NCBI GenBank assembly: GCA_037176885.1
Contig: JAWWNJ010000139.1
Span: 62,001 to 126,000 of the forward strand
Reading direction: 5' to 3'
Length of the DNA: 64,000 bases
DNA from: Favolaschia claudopus
Lineage: Eukaryota; Basidiomycota; Agaricomycetes; Agaricales; Mycenaceae
The translations under genes and the position numbers were made by a program. The notes under the pieces were generated by a model that was not told where the DNA came from, made no database searches, and saw only the letters and a program-made list of their open reading frames with translations. Below are positions 48,660 to 60,603 of this stretch, piece after piece. How positions within the stretch are numbered: position 1 is the first letter of the stretch; every line of letters starts with the position of its first letter.

Positions 48660-49793
48660 GACTATGCGAACAATCTACGGACTCAAGCAAGCCAGCAGAA
48701 AATGGTACGAGACCTTAACTGCTGCCACTCGCTAAACTCGGCATCTATCCCCTACGCTCCGACTACGCTGTCTTCCGCCTCATTCGAGGCAACCAGGTCA
48801 TCTTCATGGCCATCCATATCGACGACAGCACCATCACCGGAAATTCCCCCGCGCTGATTGATGAAATCCAGGAGGAGATTGGTCGCATCTTTAAAATCAC
48901 GATGCTGGGACCGATTAGTTGGCTCCTTGGGATGGAGGTTACCCGCGACAGGGAGAAACGCACCTTGGCGTTGTCTCAGACGACCTACATCGACTCCCTG
49001 CTACGCAAATTCAACATGGGAAAACTGTAAAGCAGTTTCAGTACCTCTGGATCCCACGGTTCAACTTACCCGCGAACAATGCCCTACGACACCACAGGCA
49101 ATTGCCGAGATGAAGAAATATCCTTACCGCGAGTTGATTGGCGGTCTCATCTGGCTTTGCTCCACCACCCGTCCCGACATCGCTTTTGCATCATGTCCCC
49201 ATTCCCGTTTTGTCGACAATCCCGGACTACCACACTGGCATGCAGCCAAACATGTCCTTCAATATTTGAAGGGAACTCGACTCCTTGCACTCACCTACAA
49301 GGGAGACGACTCATCGCTGGGACTGGACATTTTCGGAGATGCCGACGGGATGACACTTGATAACCGGAAGGCGGTATCAGGTTATGCCCTCATTTTGAAC
49401 GGCGCCGCCGTTTCTTGGTCCTCTAAACAGCAGGAAATTGCTTCATTATCCACCACAGAGGCAGAGTACATTGCTCTGACCTACACTGCGAAGGAAGCCA
49501 TCTGGTTTCGCGCATTCCTCACCGAATTATTCGGCCCCATCACTTTCCCCATGATTATCTACAACGACAATCAGTCGGCTATCGCTCTCGCACACGCAGA
49601 ACTCGGACAATTCCACGCTAGGACCAAACACATCGACATTCGGTATCACTTCATCCGCGAGAAGATTGAAAACGGAATTCTTGAAGTCATCTACTGCCCT
49701 ACATCCGAAATGACAGCAGATGTGCTCACCAAATCTCTCGCGTCGTTCAAATTCAAGCCGATGGTTCAAGCGCTGGGATTGAGTTCGGCTTGA
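48660..49793 (+). pseudogene. Ty1/copia RT-RNase H, element 2 (5'-truncated)
   Basis: Begins inside reverse transcriptase (IYGLKQASRKWYETLTAA), then, after a frameshift near 48735, LGIYPLRSDYAVFRLIRGNQ and the catalytic IHIDD (about 48811), ISWLLGMEVTRDREKRTLAL, a second frameshift at about 49020 (one extra G: FNM..NCKAVSVPLDP), YRELIGGLIWLCSTTRPDIA, and RNase H (SWSSKQQEIASLSTTEAEYI, IYNDNQSAIALAH, KHIDIRYHFIRE, TADVLTKSLA), ending TGA. Only two frameshifts separate it from a clean frame. The 5' three quarters of the element are absent. Confidence 0.9.
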
Positions 49794-49802
49794 GGGGGAG
49801 TG

Positions 49803-50080
49803 TTGGAATAATCGGCTAACCAAGCCGAACCATGCCGAGGCGCATCACCGCCTTCGGTACGGATCTTTACTAAGCACGCCCGAACGCGAACTTTCCAGTT
49901 TATTCTCTAGATAGTTTCCTACTCCTACTTGACTCAGTTTGACTCATTATTCAGAACATTCTAGTATATTTTGTAGAGTATAAAAGCTGTAACAACTTAC
50001 CTACCTAATTATCAATTCTCTTCTTCTTTCTCGCTCTCAAATTCGTTCTATCTGCTAAAAGTTGCCTCTTCAACGGAGCA
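49803..50080 (+). repeat. 3' LTR of copia element 2
   Basis: A purine tract GAGGGGGAG (49793-49801) right after the stop codon, then TGTTGGAATAATCGG, the typical start of an LTR. TATA-like GTATAAAAG lies at about 49979. The right edge is not fixed, since no second copy is present; about 50080 is a guess. Confidence 0.7.
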
Positions 50081-50416
50081 GCTAAGCACTAGTGAATTGC
50101 AAGATGGATAATCAGCATACATACATGAATTCATTAAAAAGTTAGGTCCTCTGACATTGCCCTCGATCGAAGGGAATGCAAATCTGCATTTGCCAGCGGT
50201 TCCGAATCTCCGGTATTTTTGTGTTCAATAATTTGTTGAGCTAAGCGCAAGGAGCACAAGGATTACCCCGTAACCGAAGTACTTGTGGTAAAGATAGGTA
50301 GAACCTCTTACCTCAACCTTCATTCCCGAACCACGGAATTTTCAACGATAGATTGGAGGCGCGAAATAGCTTTTAGTGGGTAACACTTCACCGAGAGCGG
50401 ACGACCAATACGATCT

Positions 50417-51475
50417 AAGGCTGGATATAAATACGAGTATATTAAAATATAATCAATTATAATCGTAAAATTATGTTTCGCCCCATAATCTCAAGGTCTG
50501 TGAATACACTCGGTTGCATTACAATACATTATGATTATGATATGGTATGGGGTCTGTATTTAATCATAATCTTAAGGATGGGTGGGAGCAATAAAATGGC
50601 ATATTCTTGGGTATACAGTGTCTGTTGAGTTAGTCTCTCGTAGACAGACGTTACAACAAAAAGTCCTCGTACCTGCGGTTGTTGTAGTCTGTTGAGAAGG
50701 TCCGTCGGCCGAGCAGCTCGCCCGCTTTATTACATAATCAGAAAATTCTTGCGCTCCTTTTCATAGCTTTAAGCGCGTTTTAAGCAGAAATTTGGCTTTA
50801 CTGACCTTTCTTAGCTCTAAATGAATAGACCTGTCAGTCAAATCCAGAGAAAATATGCAGGCAACGACGAGATTTAAAACCGGCCTGACAAATCCTGTCA
50901 AACTGATGTGTTGTTCAATTGGGCTCATCTGGCAGGATCTTGTAAATTCTAGTACATAGACCTGTTAAGATAGCTAATAGAAGATACTTTCCCCGCAAAG
51001 TTTGCTCATGGAAGGTGCACAACGTTAAAAAGCGGGGCAGGAATCCGTGGGAATAGGCCATGCACAGGGAACGGGGGGGTCGGAAGGAGGAAGATGTGAC
51101 GAAGGGGGAAGTCTGGAGGGAGTAGTGTTCCCAAGAAGGCTGGAGTGATGCAAGGAATAGCGGAGCGGGTCGGGGAAGCGGGGGGTTCCCCTGACAGGAT
51201 TCGTCCCTCAAGATGAAGACCATTAATATTGGTGTAGCTCGCAGTGGGAATGCATTCTGGTAACACTTTCAGTGCTAGAGCTTGTATTTAGACCAGGATA
51301 TCCGAGTTCCATATTCTAAAATATTCAATTAAATTCAATTAAATATGATTATTCTATGATTATAATACATTACAATACCCTTACGATTAAATATGGGCTG
51401 AATCCTTAAGATTATATTACGATTACAGTACATTATGGGTCGGAAGTGTATTTAATCATAATGTTCCAGCCTTAG
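50417..51475. repeat. AT-rich repeat, two related blocks (50417-50583 and ~51290-51475)
   Basis: TAAGGCTGGA at 50417 and its inverse TCCAGCCTTA at about 51466 bound the region. Both blocks share ATTATGATTAAATAC-like ends (TGTATTTAATCATAAT at about 50562 and 51448), CTTAAGATTAT, and ATTACAATAC. They look like two diverged copies of one AT-rich MITE. The 700 bp between (50584-51289) shows only short frames and no recognisable gene. Confidence 0.5.
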
Positions 51476-51627
51476 AGTCTAGCAGTACATTGACTGTTGA
51501 TTGACTGTAGCAGTGTAATGTTGTAGGATTGATCCGTGAGCTTCCACTCCGTTCCGATTTCTTTTCGTCGTTTCATCATCCTTTGCACCCGTACCGTCGC
51601 ATCGCCATCACCATCCCCTTCACTACC

Positions 51628-51800
51628 TTATATACTGCTCGTTACCTTTGCTGCCCGCTAGTCACTTGTTCCCCACGTCGACTAGCGTGCGTATACCTTT
51701 ACTTTACTTTCTACTTTCTACTCACAGTCCTTGTAGTCTCTAATATACTCTAGGTACTAGTCACTTGTTCCCCACGTCGACTAGCTCTCTAATATACTCT
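51628..51800 (+). repeat. LTR-like fragment with duplicated stem-loop
   Basis: TATA-like CTTATATACTGC (about 51628), then stem-loop GCTAGTC ... GACTAGC at 51657-51686, a second identical stem-loop at 51757-51784, and the word CTCTAATATACTCTAG before and after the second one (about 51738 and 51788). The same order (TATA, stem-loop, spacer, word, stem-loop, word) is found at the LTR ends of copia elements 1 and 3. No primer site or coding region follows, so it would be a solo or broken LTR. Confidence 0.45.
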
Positions 51801-51915
51801 AGCTGACTCCGACTCACTTGTTTCACGGCCGCTCATCCGCGCTCTCATCACCTTTTGACCTACTTTATGTAAGGTATAGGCGACATGGACGATCCACTCA
51901 CATCACGTGCTGTTA

Positions 51916-52294
51916 CAGTTGCGGCGAAATCAATTTACTTTACCTTTTATGGAATTCCCATCAATCCTCTGCTTTTCATCAGATATGGTTTCTCAGGCGG
52001 GAAGTTGATAGAAATGCTGAGAGATTCAAGCCTGTATCTCTGATGTAGAAAAAATCTGTATCCTTGTATTGATTTTGCCGGGCTAGCCGCCGAGATTGTC
52101 TGAAAAAGGTTCAGCCAAAACTGGTTAGAAAAAATGACAGGTTGGGTTCGTTTTTGTGCATAGACCTATTCAGCCACAAGGACTACAGGCCCTCCACTTC
52201 ATTTTCACCTACCAGTGCGTTGTTTTTCTGTGCAGTAGGGCGGTTCTGATGAGAATTTCCATATTTGGTAAGTAAATTGATTTCGCCGCAACTG
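51916..52294. mobile_element. 379-bp TA-flanked MITE
   Basis: CAGTTGCGGCGAAATCAATT at the left and its inverse at the right, arms about 50 bp, with TA at 51914-51915 and 52295-52296. Non-coding. Confidence 0.9.
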
Positions 52295-52589
52295 TATGTA
52301 CTTGTCTGTGACTCTCGTGTTTACTCCTTCGTGACGGAACCTTAACTCTTCAAGATCTCGCTCTTCTATGCTCGCGTATGCAATTAAAACGTAGACAGTA
52401 GATGTAGTACATTATATGATTCGACTCGAGTCACAATATACAATATATATATTTATATATTCTCGCAGGTCATCTCGATGACATACCCAAGATGGCGCCA
52501 TCCCCTTGAAAACACCCGGCCGGGGACTGTTTGGACCGAAGTAAAAATCCTGCGGTGTTCCGTCAGCAAAAAAACCATTAGCCATTTTA

Positions 52590-53743
52590 ATCTTCGTCTT
52601 TTGAGGCTTCCCCTTCTCGATTATACACCACCTTGCCCTCGTCGTTGCGTAGCGTCACCTCAATCCCCCAGTTTTGTCCAATAGCCGGCGTAAATTTCGG
52701 CATTTTGGTAGCAGACATCGCGTCATCCGCTCGCTTGAGGTGAGTAGTCGCGTTGTCGAACACAAAGACGTGGATATCGCCAGGATAGTCACGTTCCAGA
52801 ATGTCCATCGCTTTTCCAAGCTGCGCTAGGATTTCTTCGTTGGTGGAATAACCGTCGCGATTCTTTCCGGGCCGGAAGACAACGCGTGCCGATTCAAGGC
52901 CATTCTTCGAGCGAAGCCACCCATAGTCAGCGGAAACGAAGTCCGCTACCATGAGAGAGACGCCTTCGCCCCTTCGCATACGGTAGCGGTGATGCATCAT
53001 CAGCACCCCCATTGCGAAGTACGGCGGTCATGAGCATAAAAGATCGACTCATCATGAAACCACACACGACGCGCTTCCCGGCTTCATTAATAAGGTCGGC
53101 CACCTTCTCCAAGTCCAAGGTGTCCATATTGTTGCCAGTCCATGCGCGCATCCGGCCCTCCAGTCCATACCACGCAGGGAGAAATACTTCCTGTCGATAC
53201 CGCACAACGTCGTTGCAGAAGGTGGGGAATGTGCCGGTGAATCTGACAGGGAATTGCGATGGCTGGCGGGCCGGACTAGATGGAAGAGAAGGCATTGGGA
53301 GGTCAGTGGGGATGTCAGAGGCACGAGAAGATGGTCTGGAAAGCCGAGATGGTGATACAGCATCGATTACAGATGATAAGAATGCGTCGTGGGAGGGACT
53401 GCCGAGAAGAGGTGCTGTGAGTGCTGAAATCCGAGGAAGACGCGTTTTCTGGGGCGCGACGCGTTCTTTAATGTTTCTTTGGCCTCCCGATGCTGTTTGG
53501 ACCAACCTATACGCGTTCGACGCGTCAATTTCATGTATAGAATGTGTAGAGATAGCGCACATTTTCTTGCCCACTTAGTTCCTTCCATTTCCGCTTGAGT
53601 GTCTTTGCAGTGTTTGAAAACGCGTTCTGGGAGTGTTTATTGAGATTGGATAGGTTTCCGTAGTCTCTCCTAGACATACGCTCTATGTATTTGAGCTCGG
53701 TGCCCTCGCTACATAGAAGGTTTCCGAGCTTCCTGCGAGGCAT
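52590..53743 (-). pseudogene. DDE-type transposase relic
   Basis: Minus strand. N-terminal piece MPRRKLGNLLCSEGTELKYI at 53743, then a Ser/Pro-rich stretch, FCNDVVRYRQEVFLPAWYGL, a first catalytic region in another frame (VWFHDESIFYAHDRRTSQWG, about 53050-52990), GEGVSLMVADFVSADYGWL, ARVVFRPGKNRDGYSTNEEI, and a second catalytic aspartate in HVFVFDNATTHLKRADDA (about 52750). This order matches a DDE endonuclease family frequent in agaric genomes. Frameshifts around 53010-53050 and loss of the C-terminal third make it inactive. The opposite-strand frame at 53012-53578 is its shadow. Confidence 0.7.
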
Positions 53744-54176
53744 GTGCGCCGCGAGGGCGGGGGGAGGACGGCGGGAATGGGAGATTTGGGCAGTATTCGG
53801 CTAATGGCCGAGGTGATCATCATTTTTCGGAAAATCGGGCCGCAGGGCCATGTCATATTGGGTATTATCTACAAATCTGTGCGGCTAAATCTCTCAATTA
53901 GGACATCTATCGGAGGCCATTAAGATTTTGTCAAAAGTAACGCCTCCGTCACGCTGTTCCCCATGATGAAAACGTGCTCGAGCCACCGCAAGCGGCTATG
54001 TTACGCGTTTCTATAATTACTACTAGTACTTCAAGACTTCTCCAACTACCTCTGAACGTATGCCCATCGTTATCTGCGCCGCACTCTAAGCAGGTTGGGC
54101 AGGCAATAGACTCCGGGAGGCGACCAATGTCAAATGGACCAGGAAGCGAGTACTGAGGTGAATTTTCTGTCAGGTG

Positions 54177-54512
54177 TTAGAAATTTGTCGGTTTCATATA
54201 GCAAGAAATCTTGATGAATGAAGCAACGGGTTCCTTCACGGGTCCGGTGGGACCAGAAAGAGGGGACCGGTCATTGCGTGCTCTGTAGCAATCCGGTGCA
54301 GAATGGAATGGACACGCGGCCGCCAAATCTTTGGCTCGGTGAGAGCCACCGCAACCAGGAGCTTGAGGAGCACACTTGATGGTGAGGTGAGGGCATTTGG
54401 TATGGAGTTTGCATGGGGGCAGGTGGGGGCAACGGCAATCAGCGGTTGAATGGTTGGACGCGCAAGTGCCGCAGATACACTGCAGAGTGATTGTCATGAA
54501 TTTCAAAACCAT
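54177..54512 (-). pseudogene. LINE ORF1 (gag-like) zinc-knuckle fragment
   Basis: Minus strand: CGTCASNHSTADCRCPHLPP, KCAPQAPGCGGSHRAKDLAA and CPFHSAPDC, a run of Cys/His knuckles as in the nucleic-acid-binding gag-like protein of fungal non-LTR retrotransposons. A related copy is at 61154-61582. No reverse transcriptase or endonuclease is nearby. Confidence 0.6.
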
Positions 54513-54599
54513 TTGTCATGCATGACGTTTCGTCATGAAGCCCATCATGAATAATATGATGTATGTGGACAATGGTCCACATAGGAGGCAGTCTAGGCC

Positions 54600-56700
54600 A
54601 GCGTTTCACCCTCTCTTGTATGGAGGACATGAAATCTGAAGATAGTCGTTCAGATCATAGCTTCAGTCCGTACATACAATTTACTGAATTACATACTACA
54701 TAGTACAGAGCAAGTACACTTGCTGATCTATTCTAAGTACAGTCGTAAACTGGGAAGCGCAACGTAACGTAGAAGAGCAACACGCATATTCCCTACCCGC
54801 GGACATTTTGGCGAGCTGGAATTTGCACTCTCCTACCATTTTTGAGGTCGCTGAATTCAACGAAGCACTTTTTGAAGCCTAAAAACTGGGCAGTGGGAGC
54901 GCAATTTGTCGAAAATGCCCAATTTTGGAAGGAAGGTTGTGATTTCCCCAAACCTTTGAACATCTCCGTGAAAAATCTGGTGTCTAAAAGGTCCCCACAA
55001 ACCATATTTCCATTGGCAAAAAAATTGGACTGAATAGCTTCTTTGAAGGGCTAGAACCAGCTGGTTTGTTGCTGATTTTTGATTTTTTCAGCTGAATTGT
55101 GAATTTTGCCTTGCAATATAAACACCACCTGGTGTTTCTGTGCATGCTTGATTTGTGGTATGATACTTCTAGGGCCTAAATATACATGCTCTATGTTGTC
55201 GCGACCTGCGGGGAAGGATTCTAGCTTTGTTTACTGTTGTTGCTCTTCTACGTTATTTGGCCCATTTGGGTGGAGCCAAACTTTGGCCCTTGAACTCACT
55301 CAAAACAGACTGTATCGACCCCAAATCTTTGACGAATCTGCAGAACGGATGCGGGGCTATTACCCTAGCACAAAAAACTCAGAGTTTTGGTGCATTTTTC
55401 ATCGAATACTCCGCGGGAAAGCTAATCGTTGCGCTTCCCAGTTTACGACTGTACTCATGCAACTGCTGAAAAGGGTGATTGATCCCGTCGCCGGCAATCT
55501 ATGCGTAGCGAATATTCGTATTCCTCACGGGCTCAAGAAATTGAAAATATCCTGTATGTTGAATCCATAAGTATTGAGTTTTAAACCCAACGCCTCTCTC
55601 CATTCTGAGCATCTGACACACTGTGGTTTCATTTGGCTTCTGCAATGTTTGCAACAGGAAAGGTGATCGAAATGCTATTCCGTTCAATGTTTTGAATTTT
55701 CTTCCTTCCCTCAAAGTCAGCTGGCAGAAGGTATGTGATGGCTGCCACTTGTGCAATATAGCAGGTCAGGATTCTCAGGATGTGGCTCTCTAGCAACTGT
55801 CTTCTTCGAGCTTGAGCATTGGGTTGAGCATTTCCCTGTCTTTGTACTATACTTATTTTGCACTGGCTGTACAGAATTCTGCTGCACCGGAGGTGGATCT
55901 GGACGTTGAGTTCTATGTGTTGGTGACGGAGGTGAACTTTGAATATCCTGGTCTTCATTCTGTCCTGCTAATCAACCTGAACAAAATTTGGTTGCTGTAA
56001 AGGCAATATCCGGTGTACAGGGCTGTCCAGAGTGCAATTGACATGCTCTTGCTCCTGAGCTGCATTTCATATGCGCTGTGGAGTATTTGGAGGCGTAGAC
56101 CTATTTAATTTAATTTTGCTTGAGAGAAAGCATTGGCTGGTTGATTTGGCTCATACATGCAGTAACATAAGATAATGTGGAGGATGAAGTTTATCTTGAG
56201 TGCTAATGCTAACCAAGAAAAAAAATAAGCTGCAAGCAGCAAATGGCTAGAAGTGTAAGAAATACGAAAATAACCACGAGGCGCAAAATATGAAGACGAA
56301 ACAGGCTCACAAGTCTTTCGATTTTTTCACTACGCGGTCAGTGGACGCAAGTGAGTACCCCTGGGGAGGCCAATCAAGAGGTAAAAGACTCACGCCAGTT
56401 TCTGGGCCGTTAAATCCATCCTAAGTAAGCTAGGCGTCAGAAATAGGATGCAAGAGGCAGACTCAGTCAACCTAGAAACACTCGTGGAGTCTACCGCTAC
56501 TCACGAGTGAGAAGTACGCTCGAATCCAAGTGTCTACGTTGTACTCACAGGTCGATTCGGCTGGTTGCAACTCAGGCTGCAACTCAGAAGGCTCCTGTGC
56601 TTCGGCCTCAGCTCTTGCTTTGTTTATCGTTGTAGAAGGTGTTGAAGTATCTATTTCTCTTCCATTTACCGTACATACCTTACTTTCTTCAACTCGCAAT
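54600..56700. other. No gene recognised
   Basis: Several open frames of 60-150 codons (for example 55106-55570 plus) lack similarity to anything I know and do not splice convincingly. Confidence 0.4.
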
Positions 56701-56749
56701 CCGTTCCGTTACGCGTCACACGTTCCTTATGTAGCTTTGTGTCACCGTC

Positions 56750-56930
56750 ACATTCCTCAGTCGTTTCCTCCACGACTGAGGTATGTGCACTCGTATCTAC
56801 TGTCCTTACAGCTTACTGATTCTCCTGGTAGTTTATACTTACTGTATTCCATCAGGTATACAATACATGAGTCGTTTCCTCCACGACTGAGTTTATACTT
56901 ATTGTATTCTATCAGGTTATGGGCCACCGC
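56750..56930 (+). repeat. LTR end and primer site of copia element 3
   Basis: Stem-loop CCTCAGTCG ... CGACTGAGG at about 56756-56782 and a second copy at about 56873-56893, each followed, directly or after a spacer, by TTTATACTTA-TGTATTC-ATCAG. The second is followed by GGTTATGGGCC (about 56919), complementary to the anticodon part of tRNA-Met. The left edge of the LTR is not identifiable. Confidence 0.55.
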
Positions 56931-57068
56931 GCCTCTGCTTAATCTCAGCCAGTACCGGAGCGCTACTTGTCGAAAACTCGACGACTCTTTTTATTATCTC
57001 ATTCCCCACATCTACCCTGCTTCCCGCCACATTCTACGCCAAACTTGTCGACTTCTCGGTGACACGTC

Positions 57069-59230
57069 ATGCCCGATCCGGACACCAAAACTTCGACGGC
57101 TGCTTCCTGGGATTTACCCCACGGCGCTGGGACTTTCTTTCCGCGCGGGGGGGACCGCCTCAAGGACGAAACCGGGTACTTCCCGTGGTCCAAACGGATG
57201 AAGTCAGCGTACGAGACAATTGAAATCTGGGATATAGTTTCCACGGCATCCAGGCCGGGGGGCAAGGCGTCTGCGGAGGAGCACATGATTTGGAAGAAGA
57301 AGGACAGGTCCGCCCTCTCATATTTGCTGTCTTCTGTCGACAGCGAGCTCGTCGTCAAGGTCTCGGACCATGACACTGTCCACCAAGCCTGGACCGCTCT
57401 CGAGACCGAGTTTGGGCAGACTGGGACTGGGGGTATTATCACTCGTCCCCTCCTTGACGACGACACGCACGCACTCGATCAGCATGTGAAGGACTTCCAG
57501 AAAGCGCAGACTCATCTTACGAAGGCCGGATTCAGTATCCCCGGTCCTATTGTTAGCGCCATCTTTCTCTCCACTCTTCCCTCAGATCCAGACGACCCCA
57601 AATCCTACTATTCCCTTGTCCAGAGCGCCAAGATTGACGACACGACTACTCTGGTCTCTACGATCCAGGGTGTCCTCAATTGCCGTCGCCGCAGGAAGTC
57701 CCCGAAGACCGAGTGTCAGTCGCAGGAGTCTGCCCTCGCAGCGTTGGTGCCATCGCTCGCGGTACGAAATTCTGTCGTAACTGCAAGCATGAAGGTCATA
57801 TCGCGGACAACTGCTGGCAACCGGGTGGCGGTAAGGCCGGTCAGGGCCCGAGGCAGCAGCAGCATAAGAAGAAGGGGAAGAGGGGTAAGGGCAAGGAGAA
57901 GGCCCACAATACGGATGGAGGGGGAGACGAAAAATCCAATAATGTACGCTTCGAGAAATGCTTAATGGCCTCCGTGGCTGACTTCTCCTCTTGCTCCCTG
58001 CGTGATGAGAGCATTCCGGCTACACCTCCGACGTCATCCTCCCAGACCAACAACTCCGCGTACAGTGCACGTACAGCGGGTGCGTCTACCATCATCGATT
58101 CCGGTACATCGACACACATTCACTCCGTTCGACGTGACTTCGTTTCTTACGCCCAAGCCGTATCCGGAAATATCAGCGGGTTCGCAACGGTTCGAGAAAA
58201 ATTGAGGGTCGCGGTGAAGCACAGCTACTAGCGTCCCATCCTAAGGGTGGTAACGTCCGACTCAGGTTGAAAGATACCTGTTATGTCCCTGACTCTCAGC
58301 CGACGCTTATATCAGTATCGCGGCTTGATCAGGCGGACTGTTACACCGTCTTCGGCGGTGGACGCTGTGTTACCTTTGAGAAGGGTGACAGTGGCAAGCT
58401 CATCCGCAACCTTATTTCGTCTGAGAAGGTTATTCTGACCGCCTCTCTCGGTAGCGATCGACTCTATCACCTCGATTCCTCCTCGTCAATGGAGAATTCT
58501 TTTTCCACCTCGTCTCGACCTCCGATCTCTAAGCTTGAGGAGCTGCATCAGCGTCTAGGGCATCTAGGCTATCCTGCGCTGCGCGCTCTCGTTCGGAAGG
58601 TTCACATTGCAGCTGTGAAACTATCTACGGCGGAACTCAATGCTGAGCCGCCGGTATGTCAATCTTGCATGGAGGGCGAGATGACTCGTGCCTCTTTTCC
58701 TCCTTCGGAAGAGGAAAACGCCGAACAAATTCTCGATCGCGTTCATTCGGATCTTTGGACTGCTCCCGTCCGTACTCTGAGCGGATCGAAGTATGCCCTC
58801 GCTTTCACTGATGACTGCTCCCGCTGGATTTGGATGTTTTACCTGCGTCACAAGAGCGATGCAGTAGCCGCATTCAAGGAGTGGTTGGAGATGACCGAGC
58901 GCGAGACAGGTCGCGAGCTTAAGGTCTGGCACGTCGATAATGGGGGTGAATTTATCAACGAAGACCTCAGGCGGTTCTTGAAGGCACGCGGTATTCAGCT
59001 AAAAACCAGCGCTCCACGTACTCCTGAACAGAACGGTGTTGCAGAACGCCAGTTTAGGTCTATTTTTTGACCGTGTTCGCACCGTCCTCATCGACTCCGA
59101 CCTGCCGCTTAGCATGTGGGCTGAGGCCAGCAATTACATGGTCTACGTCAAAAACCGTAACCCACACAGCGCTCTCGACCTTCGTACCCCTTTCTCCATC
59201 CGCTTCCCAAACCGCAAACAGCCGAAGTAC
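57069..59230 (+). pseudogene. Ty1/copia Gag-protease-integrase, element 3
   Basis: ATG at 57069 (MPDPDTKTSTAASWDLPHGA). The gag helix region (VHQAWTALETEFGQTGTGG) is followed by a frameshift at about 57700, a zinc knuckle CRNCKHEGHIADNC (about 57771), protease TIIDSGTSTHIH (about 58093), a frameshift at about 58175, pre-integrase (LEELHQRLGHLGYPALRAL, CQSCMEGEM), integrase VHSDLWTAP / WHVDNGGEF / PEQNGVAERQF, a one-base insertion in a T run at about 59057, and DRVRTVLIDSDLPLSMWAEA up to SIRFPNRKQPKY. Truncated at about 59230, without RT or RNase H. Confidence 0.9.
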
Positions 59231-59310
59231 AGGGTGTGCCGGCCCGTCAAGCCGAGACCTAGGGCAGGGAGGGTGGTTCGACCCGGGAGGGTCAGAAAAA
59301 AAAATTGATT
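59231..59310 (+). other. Foreign tail joined to copia element 3
   Basis: After QPKY the sequence changes to a GC-rich stretch containing GGTTCGACCC, which resembles the internal B box of tRNA-type promoters, and ends in an A run followed by TTGATT. It could be the 3' end of a short retroposon. No A box was found. Confidence 0.25.
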
Positions 59311-60140
59311 AATTTTTGAAGGGTGGAATATGGTTCATAGAGCTCAAATACACCTAGAAATCACTGTTACCGTTGTTTCTACTCGAAATATCCCCGTCAA
59401 CAAGGTTCGCATGGCTCTTTTCGGGTTTCACCGGCATCCCATCCTATTTGGGACGATCAACTTTGGCTGTGTTTGATGTCAGACGCAACAGGGGATAAGG
59501 GGAGATGCCGGAGTTTCGGGCCAGCAAGTACCTCAAAAAGGTGCTTAGTATCCCAATAGTCTATAAATCCGATATTTAAGGTTGCCAGGTGTTTTCCGTT
59601 GTTCAGTGAGAGAGACAACTTGGCACACTAATTTCCCGCCTCAAAGCATACATAAAGGAATGTGTAATAATAGGACAAAGAGACTATGCAACCTTTTGCT
59701 TGCTTCTTATGCAATCGTATATGTTCATACACTGCCAATTGGGCCAATTTGCCCAGCAGTCACCCACAAAATCTGGTTGAAAACACGCAATTTCCGATTC
59801 CGGTTACTTTTGGTCACACCGAGTAGGTATTTTTTTTTGGTTTCCGAACACCCTTGGTCCCGTTTCCAAGTTACCCCAGTTCGGCCACGTGACCGCTGTA
59901 ACAAAGTCCACTGAGGTATATAACTTTCAACTTGGGAAGTAAAAAATCGAGGCAAGATTTTGTTTCTACCTGAGTGTGATTTAACCTTAATTCGGGGTTA
60001 GCGGAAGCGCCAGCTCCAGAGGATTCTGACCCCCACCGAAAAACGACCTTTATAGGTCGAAAGTAATCGCAAATACGACGTCAGTCATATGTTACCTGAC
60101 ATAGATTCCTACAGTTTTGAACCCGCAATGGCTGCTTGAA
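59311..60140. other. No gene recognised
   Basis: AT-richer sequence with short frames only. No inverted repeats or family similarity were seen. Confidence 0.4.
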
Positions 60141-60145
60141 GATGG

Positions 60146-60602
60146 TCACTGTATCGCGCTGAGGACCTTCCAGAACTCTTGAGTGATAGCGCTAGAGGTC
60201 TGGAGCCATTTCAAGATATCGCCAAAGACGTCTGCTAATGCGTCGAAAGAATCTGCGTCATCAATACGGTTCCGGGAAGTCGACAAGAACTCCTTCTTGA
60301 ATCTTAGCTCGCGAAGCCTCCGTTTGTAACTGCTTCGATTGGGTCGACCTTTCAGCACGCACTGTAGGAGCTGGCTTTGTCGATGCAATGGATTGGTCGA
60401 CTGGAGAGCTTGGGGAGGGAGGGAGAATCGGCGAGGTAGCGGAAACGGTAGCTGTAACAGATGATGACGTGGCAGCGACGGCGGCGGGGCCTTCCGCGGT
60501 GATAGTGGCGGTCTGGGCAGTCCTTGTCTGCTTGCGAGTGGCTCAGGGTCGGTGGAGATGGCGGCTAGGAACTTTGACTTTTCTTTGGATTTGGTGGACA
60601 TG
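60146..60602 (-). CDS. Unrecognised open frame, Ser/Pro-rich then helical
   Basis: ATG at 60602 (MSTKSKEKSKFLAAISTDPE), a Pro-rich middle (RKAPPPSLPRHHLLQLP), a basic segment (RSSYKRRLRELRFKKEF) and an amphipathic end (DSFDALADVFGDILKWLQ). About 150 codons. It could be the N-terminus of a LINE gag-like protein, but nothing decisive is seen. It abuts copia element 4 on the opposite strand. Confidence 0.3.
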
Positions 60603-60603
60603 A

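Noticed and set aside
53012..53578. Plus-strand open frame of 188 codons
   Set aside because: It is the antisense shadow of the DDE transposase relic, whose minus-strand motifs are recognisable; the plus-strand translation shows none.
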